Positions 1 through 5,613 of a DNA stretch of 9,740 nt are shown here, piece by piece (position 1 is the first letter of the stretch; each line of letters opens with the position of its first letter). Source of the stretch: Thermoplasmatales archaeon SW_10_69_26 (GTDB taxonomy: Archaea; Thermoplasmatota; SW-10-69-26); NCBI GenBank assembly GCA_003009755.1, contig PXUB01000002.1, forward strand, positions 1,078 to 10,817, in the 5' to 3' direction. The translations under genes were made by a program, and so were the position numbers. The notes beneath the pieces were generated by a model that was not told the origin of the DNA, made no database searches, and saw only the letters and a program-made list of their open reading frames with translations.

Positions 1-402
1 GTGGACGAGCCAGGACCCGCCCATCATCAGGTTCGTCTCGCCGCGGTAGACCCCGTTGCCGACGTGCGTGGGATCGGTCTCGGGCTCGGTGCCATGGCCC
101 ATCATGGGCATGAAGGCGTCGACGGTGACGCTGGCGTCCGTGATCGGCTCGTCCTCGATCTCGTCCCAGAGGAGCACGGTGACGGTCGTCTTGCTCTGGG
201 TGAGGCCCTCGGTGGCGGTCGGCTCGATCAGGCCCAGCCGGACGGTGGAGGCCTCCTCGGGCTCCACGGTGGTGTGCACGGAGGCCCGAGCCTGGTCGAA
301 GCTGGCGAACTCGTCGTCGGCGGCGCCGATGCAGCCCGCGAAGGCTGGGCCCAGCAGGGCCAGCGCGAGCAGGAGAGAGACGGCACGGGGCGAGGACAGC
401 AT
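1..402 (-). CDS. YtkA/FixH-like lipoprotein, 3' end cut by window edge
   Basis: This is a secreted, lipid-anchored protein with a YtkA-like (FixH-like) Ig-type domain; the true function is unknown. Reading leftward from the ATG at 402, 134 codons are open to the window edge. Residues 1-24 form a signal peptide ending in a lipobox (AFAGC, Cys24). The stretch FASFDQARA (about 32-40) follows, and then the domain core with MPMMGHG (98-104), His113, GVYRGE and LMMGGSW. The Met/His pattern suggests Cu(I) or other metal binding, but that is inference. The start is backed by AGGTGG five bases upstream, which overlaps the stop codon of the preceding gene, so the two genes are probably translationally coupled. 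It is a clear paralogue of its upstream neighbour (412-984) but lacks that protein's two-cysteine insert. The C-terminus lies outside the window. Confidence 0.8.
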   Translation of the reverse strand, partial: MLSSPRAVSLLLALALLGPAFAGCIGAADDEFASFDQARASVHTTVEPEEASTVRLGLIEPTATEGLTQSKTTVTVLLWDEIEDEPITDASVTVDAFMPMMGHGTEPETDPTHVGNGVYRGETNLMMGGSWLVH

Positions 403-411
403 CGAAGCCAC

Positions 412-984
412 CTAGTTCTCCATGCCGCCTTCCATGTCGCCGTGGCCCTCACCCTCGCCTTCGGCCGTGATGGTGACGTCGTACTCGAGGACGTCGCCGT
501 CGACGAGCGGGTTGACGTTGAGCACCCAGTCGCCGGACATGGAGAAGTGGGTCATGCCCTGGTAGACGCCGTGGCCGACGTGCTCGGGGGACTCCTCGGG
601 ACTGGTGCCGTGACCCATGGCGGGCATCTCGGCGCAGAAGGAGTGCGCGGGGCCGCAGTTCTGTTCGTACTCGGACTGGGGTTCGAACTCGGCGTCGGTG
701 ATCGGTTCGTCGGTCTCGGCGTCGTAGAGGAGGAGCACGACGTCGTGGTCGCCGGTCTCGGCCGTCTCGCCGGACGGGTACAGGACCTTCAGCTCGACCG
801 ACGTGTCCGTGTTGTTGGCCTGCCAGACGGTGCCGTCGGCTCGCTTGGCCTCCTCGTAGGAGGCGAAGGTGGGGACCTCGTCGCCCCCGGCGCCTCCGTC
901 GGCGGCGCAACCGGCGAGGGCGGCGGAGGCGACGAGCGCGACAGCCAGGATGGCTTTGGTGAAGAGAGAGCGGGATCCGATCAT
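412..984 (-). CDS. YtkA/FixH-like lipoprotein with Met/His motif
   Basis: This 190-residue lipoprotein probably sits on the outer face of the membrane. Residues 1-25 are a signal peptide ending in ALAGC (lipid-modified Cys26). A short linker carries FASYEEAKRA (40-49). A YtkA-like domain runs from about 63 to 175, with MPAMGHG (120-126), His135, GVYQGM and FSMSGDW. A two-cysteine insert (Cys110, Cys117) just before the MPAMGHG motif is absent from the paralogue at 1-402. The tail is acidic and rich in Gly, Met and His. An in-frame ATG at 1011 would put EHGD in front of the signal peptide. I prefer 984 because GGTGATC, complementary to the 16S rRNA end, lies two bases upstream and the signal peptide then begins MIGSRSLFTK. 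The proposed role in copper handling comes from the neighbouring copper proteins and is inference. Confidence 0.85.
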   Translation of the reverse strand: MIGSRSLFTKAILAVALVASAALAGCAADGGAGGDEVPTFASYEEAKRADGTVWQANNTDTSVELKVLYPSGETAETGDHDVVLLLYDAETDEPITDAEFEPQSEYEQNCGPAHSFCAEMPAMGHGTSPEESPEHVGHGVYQGMTHFSMSGDWVLNVNPLVDGDVLEYDVTITAEGEGEGHGDMEGGMEN

Positions 985-1030
985 GCGATCACCGTGTTCG
1001 AATATCGACAAAGATAGATGGGCCGTCCAG

Positions 1031-1040
1031 GTATAAAAAA
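1031..1040 (-). promoter_or_regulatory. TATA-like element for the lipoprotein operon, also a T tract
   Basis: The minus strand reads TTTTTTATAC, by far the most A/T-rich spot here. A start about 26 bases downstream falls near 1010, leaving a leader of about 26 bases before the ATG at 984. The same T6 tract lies 17 bases past the stop of the upstream minus-strand cupredoxin, so it could also act as an archaeal oligo-T terminator for that gene. Confidence 0.5.
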
Positions 1041-1056
1041 GCTGTTGTGGGGGCGG

Positions 1057-1569
1057 TCATCGGCGGCGGAGGAGACCGGCGATGGCCGCGAGGGCGAGGA
1101 CCGCTGCCCCGGTCGACGGGGCCGCCGTCGGCGCCGGATCCTCGTCGTGAGGTGCCGCGAGCGGGACCGTCAGGTGTTCGCCGGCGGCCTCGTGGTCGGC
1201 CAGCGAGCACCAGGCGTACAGCTCGTCGGCTCGAGCCGGGATCGCCAGCTCGCCGACGGCCTGCGAGGCGTTGGCAGGCAGGCGCTGGCTGGCGACCAGC
1301 GCAGCCTCGGTCGGTGTCCCGTTGGCGGGATCGGCCCGGCTGCCGGTCGTGATGTGGATCCGGTGGTCCCTCCGATCGTCGTTGTAGACGTTGACGTCGA
1401 CCCTCTCGCCCGCGTGGAGTCGGGGGTGGTTCTCGCGCGTGGCAAGGCAGGCGCCCTCGCCGGGGCAGTCGGTGGGCAGGACGAGGTCGAGGCTGATCAG
1501 GCCGTGGGCTCCCGCGGTGGGCAAGGCGAGGAGCGCGAGCAGGGCCACGAGCGGCACGGCGCGCGGCAT
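1057..1569 (-). CDS. Atypical membrane-anchored cupredoxin (axial Met replaced)
   Basis: This 170-residue secreted cupredoxin-fold protein would be a single-electron carrier or copper-binding protein at the cell surface. It has a signal peptide (1-21, ending AGAHG), a CPGEGAC loop (Cys35, Cys41), a first-His region (His69, His72 in DHRIH), and the C-terminal copper loop WCSLADHEAAGEH (Cys121, His126). A Pro/Ala/Thr linker leads to a C-terminal helix (about 150-166) ending in RRR. The loop keeps the C-x4-H spacing of its neighbours, but Glu131 stands where the axial Met is expected, with His132 next to it. The CPxxxxC loop shows common ancestry with the cupredoxins at 3982 and 4655. It is divergent from the multicopper oxidase. 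The ATG at 1569 leaves only about 8 bases after the predicted transcription start. Whether it still forms a blue copper site is unknown. Confidence 0.8.
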   Translation of the reverse strand: MPRAVPLVALLALLALPTAGAHGLISLDLVLPTDCPGEGACLATRENHPRLHAGERVDVNVYNDDRRDHRIHITTGSRADPANGTPTEAALVASQRLPANASQAVGELAIPARADELYAWCSLADHEAAGEHLTVPLAAPHDEDPAPTAAPSTGAAVLALAAIAGLLRRR

Positions 1570-1598
1570 CGGTGGGTGAGGGGGACGAACCCCGAACG

Positions 1599-1606
1599 CA
1601 TAAATA
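1599..1606. promoter_or_regulatory. Single TATA-like element between divergent genes
   Basis: The 67-base gap between the minus-strand cupredoxin (start 1569) and the plus-strand oxidase (start 1637) holds one clear TATA-like element. It reads CATAAATA on the plus strand and TATTTATG on the minus strand. Counting about 26 bases from its centre gives starts near 1629 (plus) and 1577 (minus), each about 8 bases ahead of the annotated ATG. It could therefore serve both genes. Confidence 0.5.
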
Positions 1607-1636
1607 CCGGCGAGGTTTCCCGTTTTTCGAACAAGG

Positions 1637-3304
1637 ATGGCCTCGATGCTGCGCCGCGTACCCCTGTTGGCCGTGCTTGCCTTGGCCCTGACCGCGATGG
1701 CGGCCGTCGCCGCCGTCGGCGGTGAACGCGGCTCCGGCGGCGCGTGGGATCCCCCACAGACCGAGGAGACCCCCACGCCTCGCCCGGAGCCGGCCTGCCC
1801 CGACCGGCACCCGGACTGGCGGGCCGCGCAAACCGTCATGGGCGTCGAGGTGCAGGCCGACCCCCAGTGCCAGCCGGACAACCCCGAGCTGGTGGCCAGC
1901 TTCGTGAAGGGCACCAACAACGTGAACCAGACCACGCTCGACGATCTCGCTCTCCACGAGGAGGCGGTCGAGAAGTGCTGTGACCGAGACGGCGACGGGG
2001 ACCCGGACGTGATCAACATCACGATCGAAGCCCTGGAGATCAACGGCTTCCACCTGGAGAGCGACGACCTCGCCAGCCCGTACCACATCGCGCCGGGCAT
2101 CCACCCGACGTTCTGGACGTTCGCGCCGAAGAGCACCATCGACCACGCCGGCGAGGCCTTCCGCGACATCGCTCGCCAGCCGAGCCCGCCGATGCGGGTC
2201 GAGGTCGGCGACGAGGTCCACCTCACGCTGGAGAACACGCACTACTTCCCGCACACGGTGCACCTGCACGGCGTCGACCACGCCTTCCAGGACGAGGACG
2301 GTGAGGGCAACGACGGCGTGCCCGACGTCAGCGAGGCGCCGATCCGGCCCGGCGAGGAGCGCACCTACGAGTTCACGCCCCGCCAGGCCGGCACGATGTT
2401 CTACCACTGCCACGTCCAGCCCGACGTCCACGTGGCGATGGGGCTCACCGGCATCCTGCGCGTCGAGGAGGAGCGCGACAACAACACCGTGCAGACGTTC
2501 AACCCGGGCGCCGGGCTCGTGCGCCACCCCGCCGAAGGGGTCAGCGAGGACCACGACCGGCAGTACGACTACCACTACCAGAACGTCGACAAACAGCTGC
2601 ACGAGATCCCCCAGCAGCGCAACGACCCGCGCGAGCTGGCGCGCGAGATGCATCGGACCTACGACTCGACCGAGCGCGATGCCGACTACTTCCTGCTGAA
2701 CGGGCGCTCGTTCCCCTACACGGCGCGCGAGTCGAACATCGTGATCGACGAGGGCGAGTCGGCGCTGGTGCACATGGTCTCGGGCGGCGAGGACACGCAC
2801 TCGATCCACACCCACGGCCACAAGCCGACGATCGTGGCGAAAGACGGGGTTCCGCTTGAGGAGCCCGTCCAGCGCGACGTGTTCACGATGACGGCGGCCC
2901 AGCGGCTCGACATCGTGATCAACGCCACGAACAACGGGCTCGACAGCTACGGGCCCGGGACGTGGTTCATGCACGACCACCGCGAGGAGGCCACCACGAC
3001 CGACGGGATCAACCCGGGCGGCGACATCTCGATGGTCGTCTACGAGGATCGCATGAACGAGACGACCGCGATGCCCGAGCACGCGGGCTCGTGGGACCTG
3101 TTGTTCACCGACGAGTACTACGAGGGAGAGATCCCGGTGTTCGCCGACCTGGGCATGCCCTGGATCCACGGCGACGTGGCCAACGCCAGCGACGAGGACG
3201 AGGACCGGTCCACGCTGCCGGTCGCGACCGGCCCGGTCGTTGGGCTGAGCTTGCTGGCGGCCGGGCTCGCCCACACCCGGACCCGCGGAGGTGAGCGGTC
3301 GTGA
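1637..3304 (+). CDS. Two-domain multicopper oxidase, secreted and C-terminally anchored
   Basis: This 555-residue multicopper oxidase (laccase-like family) would oxidise a substrate or redox partner outside the cell and reduce O2 to water. It has a signal peptide (1-28). An unusual N-terminal region of about 140 residues contains four Cys (54, 78, 114, 115) and an Asp-rich DRDGDGDPD loop (116-124). Cupredoxin domain 1 has PHTVHLHG (His206, 209, 211) and HCH (257-259) with His265. Domain 2 has HSIHTHGH (388-395) and HDH (446-448). The four HxH pairs make a complete trinuclear copper site. Only domain 1 keeps the type 1 Cys (Cys258); Asp447 replaces it in domain 2. Leu270 lies at the usual axial position. 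A helix (about 527-546) and a basic tail follow. An ATG at 1646 is an alternative start. The HCH and HDH pairs argue against nitrite reductase. The natural substrate is unknown. Confidence 0.92.
   Translation: MASMLRRVPLLAVLALALTAMAAVAAVGGERGSGGAWDPPQTEETPTPRPEPACPDRHPDWRAAQTVMGVEVQADPQCQPDNPELVASFVKGTNNVNQTTLDDLALHEEAVEKCCDRDGDGDPDVINITIEALEINGFHLESDDLASPYHIAPGIHPTFWTFAPKSTIDHAGEAFRDIARQPSPPMRVEVGDEVHLTLENTHYFPHTVHLHGVDHAFQDEDGEGNDGVPDVSEAPIRPGEERTYEFTPRQAGTMFYHCHVQPDVHVAMGLTGILRVEEERDNNTVQTFNPGAGLVRHPAEGVSEDHDRQYDYHYQNVDKQLHEIPQQRNDPRELAREMHRTYDSTERDADYFLLNGRSFPYTARESNIVIDEGESALVHMVSGGEDTHSIHTHGHKPTIVAKDGVPLEEPVQRDVFTMTAAQRLDIVINATNNGLDSYGPGTWFMHDHREEATTTDGINPGGDISMVVYEDRMNETTAMPEHAGSWDLLFTDEYYEGEIPVFADLGMPWIHGDVANASDEDEDRSTLPVATGPVVGLSLLAAGLAHTRTRGGERS
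3287..3294 (+). promoter_or_regulatory. Strong Shine-Dalgarno site inside the oxidase gene
   Basis: GGAGGTGA lies six bases ahead of the GTG at 3301, within the last codons of the multicopper oxidase. It fixes the GTG start of the next cupredoxin and supports co-translation of the two overlapping genes. Confidence 0.75.
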
Positions 3305-3918
3305 ACCGTGCTCTGCTCGTCGTCGGGCTGCTGCTCGCGGCTGGGCTCGTGGCTTCCACGAGCTCGGCGAAGGTGGTCAACGAGAACACCGACGACCTGC
3401 CGCCGGGCTGCGAGGAGATCAGCGAGGAGGTCACCTACACGGTGCGCGGCGGATCCGAGCCCGCTCGCGGCATGGACGGGGTCGCGTTCACGTTCGACGA
3501 GCGCTCCTTCGAGGTCCCCGCGTGCGCCGAAGTCACGGTCACGTTCGTCAACACGGACCCGATCCGGCACCAGTTCATGGTGCACGGGACCTACCCCGAC
3601 GGGTCCACGCTCATCGAGCTGCCCGGCGAGGGCGAGGACACGGCGACGTGGATCGCGCCCTCGACCCCGGCCAGCCTGATGGTGCACTGCGGCGTGAACC
3701 AGCACCAGCAGAAGGGCATGAAGGCTCAGTTCCTGGTCGCCGGCGGCGAGGGCGATGTGCCCAACGTCCCCGGGATCAGCGGGCTCCCGCCCGAGGACCG
3801 GCACGACGCCCACGCCCACGGCGAGGAGACGGCCGACGACCGGCCCGCGCCCGGCCCCGGCGCTCTCCTGGCCCTGCTGGGCGCGGCCGTGGCCGTTGGA
3901 CTGCGGGGGAATGCCTAG
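3301..3918 (+). CDS. Membrane-anchored blue copper protein (rusticyanin-type loop)
   Basis: This 205-residue type 1 copper protein is probably the electron partner of the multicopper oxidase, whose stop codon it overlaps (GTGA). Residues 1-23 are a signal peptide. The cupredoxin domain spans about 42-147, with the N-terminal ligand His90 (IRHQFMVHG) and the C-terminal loop VHCGVNQHQQKGM, giving Cys130, His135 and Met140. The C-x4-H-x4-M spacing matches rusticyanin rather than plastocyanin. Cys37 and Cys75 could form a disulfide. A linker with DRHDAHAHGEE (about 166-176) could bind extra metal. The C-terminus, PAPGPG followed by a hydrophobic helix and LRGNA, resembles a PGF-CTERM-type archaeosortase signal. 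The partnership with the oxidase is inferred from the overlap and the strong ribosome binding site, not shown. Confidence 0.9.
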   Translation: MNRALLVVGLLLAAGLVASTSSAKVVNENTDDLPPGCEEISEEVTYTVRGGSEPARGMDGVAFTFDERSFEVPACAEVTVTFVNTDPIRHQFMVHGTYPDGSTLIELPGEGEDTATWIAPSTPASLMVHCGVNQHQQKGMKAQFLVAGGEGDVPNVPGISGLPPEDRHDAHAHGEETADDRPAPGPGALLALLGAAVAVGLRGNA

Positions 3919-3930
3919 GCACATGCACCG

Positions 3931-3940
3931 AACAGTTATG
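3931..3940 (+). promoter_or_regulatory. Weak TATA-like element
   Basis: AACAGTTATG is the only A/T-rich spot in the 63-base gap before the next cupredoxin. It would place a transcription start near 3962, about 20 bases before the ATG. GGAG at 3971-3974, seven bases ahead of the ATG, is the likely ribosome binding site. Confidence 0.3.
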
Positions 3941-3981
3941 CACGGGGACTCGGACTGCGCGACCACGTCCGGAGACCGAAC

Positions 3982-4572
3982 ATGATCGACAAGGACAACC
4001 GGGACGGACCGCGAGGCGCTCGCACCGGGATGCTGATCGCCGCCCTGATGGTGGCTGCGCTGGTGCCCCTGGCCGCCTCGGTCGTGGGCCACGGCGACGC
4101 CACGCAAGTTCGGCTCGAAGCCAGCGAGGACTGCCCCGACGCGACGTACTGTTACGAGGTCACCGAGGGCAGCATGGACGATCTGGCCGCTGGCGAGGAG
4201 GTCCACTTCACGTTCGTCAACCCGGAGAGCAACGACCTCAACCACAACGTGTACGTGGCCGACCTGGCCGACGCCAGCGACGACCGGGACACCGACCCCT
4301 CCGCGGCCGAGGACAACACGCGGAACCTCGCGCCTGGGGAGGAGACGAGCCTCGAGTTCTTCGTGCCGAACGGCTTCTCCGGCGTCTACGTCTGGTGCGA
4401 CGTGGGCGTCCACGAGAGCCAAGGCATGTACCTCGAGACGGCCTTCAGCGAGGACGCCACGACGGACAGCGGTGACGGTCAGGAGACCAGCGACAGCCCC
4501 GGTCTGGGCGCCCTGGCTGCGCTGACCGCGCTCGGTGCCGTCGCGGTCGGTCTGCACCGCCGCGAGACGTAA
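3982..4572 (+). CDS. Membrane-anchored blue copper protein, paralogue A
   Basis: This 196-residue secreted cupredoxin is presumably a one-electron carrier on the outer face of the membrane. The signal sequence has a long charged n-region (1-15) and a hydrophobic core (16-35). The mature protein begins HGDATQ. It shows the CPDATYC loop (Cys51, Cys57), the first ligand His88 in LNHNVYV, and the copper loop VWCDVGVHESQGM (Cys139, His144, Met149), a complete type 1 site with C-x4-H-x4-M spacing. An acidic Ser/Thr linker leads to SPGLG, a hydrophobic helix and HRRET, a PGF-CTERM-like tail. It is closely related to the next gene; the EDCPDxTxC segment and the whole copper loop align. Its own promoter and ribosome binding site suggest separate transcription from the oxidase pair. 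Confidence 0.9.
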   Translation: MIDKDNRDGPRGARTGMLIAALMVAALVPLAASVVGHGDATQVRLEASEDCPDATYCYEVTEGSMDDLAAGEEVHFTFVNPESNDLNHNVYVADLADASDDRDTDPSAAEDNTRNLAPGEETSLEFFVPNGFSGVYVWCDVGVHESQGMYLETAFSEDATTDSGDGQETSDSPGLGALAALTALGAVAVGLHRRET

Positions 4573-4597
4573 GCGGCAGATGTTCGCCTGCGGGAGC

Positions 4598-4606
4598 CGT
4601 TAAACC
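4598..4606 (+). promoter_or_regulatory. TATA-like element ahead of cupredoxin paralogue B
   Basis: CGTTAAACC in the 82-base gap would give a start near 4628 and a leader of about 27 bases. A five-pair hairpin (GCGGC 4629-4633 with GCCGC 4640-4644) falls at the start of that leader. Confidence 0.4.
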
Positions 4607-4654
4607 GCTTCCGGCCGGTGGACGGCCTGCGGCTTCTCGGCCGCGGGAACCACC

Positions 4655-5212
4655 ATGTCGTCTGAGCAGCGTCCGTCGTCGTCACGGCTCGGGATCCTCG
4701 TCGCGTTCGGCCTGTGCCTGGCTGGCTTGGCCCTCGCCACCTCGGCCGCGGCCCAGAACACGACCCAGATCACGGTCGAAGCGCGCGAGGACTGCCCGGA
4801 CACGACGTTCTGCTTCGCCATCACCGGCAGCGTCGACAACGTCGAGCCCGGCGACCAGCTCGACATCACGCTCGAGAACCCGGAGAACAACTTCCAGGAG
4901 CACAACCTCTACCTGGCGTTGAGCTCGGAGGCGAACGTGGGCGAGGACGAGGACACCCAGGGGCGCGTGGCGTTCGCGAACACCGGGGACGTCCAGCCCG
5001 GCAACGAGACGACGCTGTCGGCCGAGATCCCCGAGGACGCCGAGAACGTCTACATGTGGTGCACGGTCCGCGCCCACGAGACCCAGGGCATGAACCAAGA
5101 GATCGAGCTGGCCGGCGTCGAGGAGGAGGGGACCAACGGCAGCCCGAGCCTGGGGCTGGCGGTGACCGTGGCGGCGGTCGTCGGGGTGGCGGCTCTCACG
5201 CGTCGGCGGTGA
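4655..5212 (+). CDS. Membrane-anchored blue copper protein, paralogue B
   Basis: This 185-residue secreted type 1 copper protein is a tandem paralogue of the one at 3982. It has a signal peptide (about 1-33, ending SAAAQN), a CPDTTFC loop (Cys47, Cys53), the first ligand His83 in QEHNLYL, and the copper loop MWCTVRAHETQGM (Cys136, His141, Met146). A short Gly/Ser linker is followed by SPSLG, a hydrophobic helix and a terminal RRR anchor. Several N-x-S/T sequons (for example near 35 and 117) are possible glycosylation sites. All four type 1 ligands are present, so it should be redox active. Two near-equivalent carriers side by side may differ in potential or partner, which cannot be read from sequence. 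The start is the only ATG ahead of the signal peptide. Confidence 0.9.
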   Translation: MSSEQRPSSSRLGILVAFGLCLAGLALATSAAAQNTTQITVEAREDCPDTTFCFAITGSVDNVEPGDQLDITLENPENNFQEHNLYLALSSEANVGEDEDTQGRVAFANTGDVQPGNETTLSAEIPEDAENVYMWCTVRAHETQGMNQEIELAGVEEEGTNGSPSLGLAVTVAAVVGVAALTRRR

Positions 5213-5276
5213 AACGACGCGGTTGCCCGCGCCGGCGAACCGCTGGACTCATGTGGGCGCCCGGCATGTGGAAGGC

Positions 5277-5570
5277 GTGGACCTCGACACCATCATCGGT
5301 CTCGCGATGATCGTCCTCGGCGCCCTGGTCTTCCTGGGGGAGTTCTCTGTCAGTTGGTTGCTCCCGGTCGCCGGGGTCGTTCTCGTCGTGATGGGCGTCC
5401 TGATGCTTCTGGGCGTGTTGGCCGGCAGCACGCTGATGGGGATCTCGATCCTCGTCATCGGCTTGCTGTTGTACGGTGACGTCGTCGGGATCCCGAACGC
5501 GATCACGCAGATCCTCAACACGGTGGTCGGGATCGTGTTGATCGTTCTGGGCATCCTGCAGCTGACGTAG
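5277..5570 (+). CDS. Small four-helix membrane protein with G-x6-G repeats
   Basis: I do not recognise a family for this protein. From the GTG at 5277 it has 97 residues, almost all hydrophobic, with about four membrane segments and almost no charged residues beyond the N-terminus. Each segment holds the same G-x6-G pattern: GLAMIVLG (8-15), GVVLVVMG (33-40), GISILVIG (55-62) and GIVLIVLG (85-92), which points to internal duplication. The start is uncertain. The frame is open back to a TTG at 5223, with further GTGs at 5253 and 5268. I chose 5277 because it gives a short acidic MDLDT leader before the first helix, but the GGAAGG just ahead is closer than usual. It follows the last cupredoxin closely and could share its transcript, but nothing else ties it to copper. 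Confidence 0.65.
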   Translation: MDLDTIIGLAMIVLGALVFLGEFSVSWLLPVAGVVLVVMGVLMLLGVLAGSTLMGISILVIGLLLYGDVVGIPNAITQILNTVVGIVLIVLGILQLT

Positions 5571-5613
5571 CCGACGCCAGACGCCGGGACCGACGGGCGC
5601 ACCGCCTGGACCC

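Noticed and set aside
1-1017. Plus-strand open frame over the lipoprotein genes
   Set aside because: It is the complement of two paralogous lipoproteins with matching lipoboxes and Shine-Dalgarno sites, and its product is Gly/Val/Asp-rich with no recognisable domain.
989-3274. Very long minus-strand open frame (761 codons) opposite the multicopper oxidase
   Set aside because: Its product is a Val/Arg/Gly/Asp-rich string with no domain. The plus-strand frame has complete copper motifs, a signal peptide and anchor. Long antisense frames are expected where third codon positions are almost all G/C.
1637-3304. Copper nitrite reductase for the two-domain copper protein
   Set aside because: Nitrite reductases lack the second His of the HCH and HDH pairs. 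Here all four HxH pairs of an oxidase trinuclear site are present.
3118-4557. Minus-strand open frame opposite the cupredoxins
   Set aside because: Antisense to two genes with clear copper ligands; composition is that of a reverse-complement shadow and no start signal is present.
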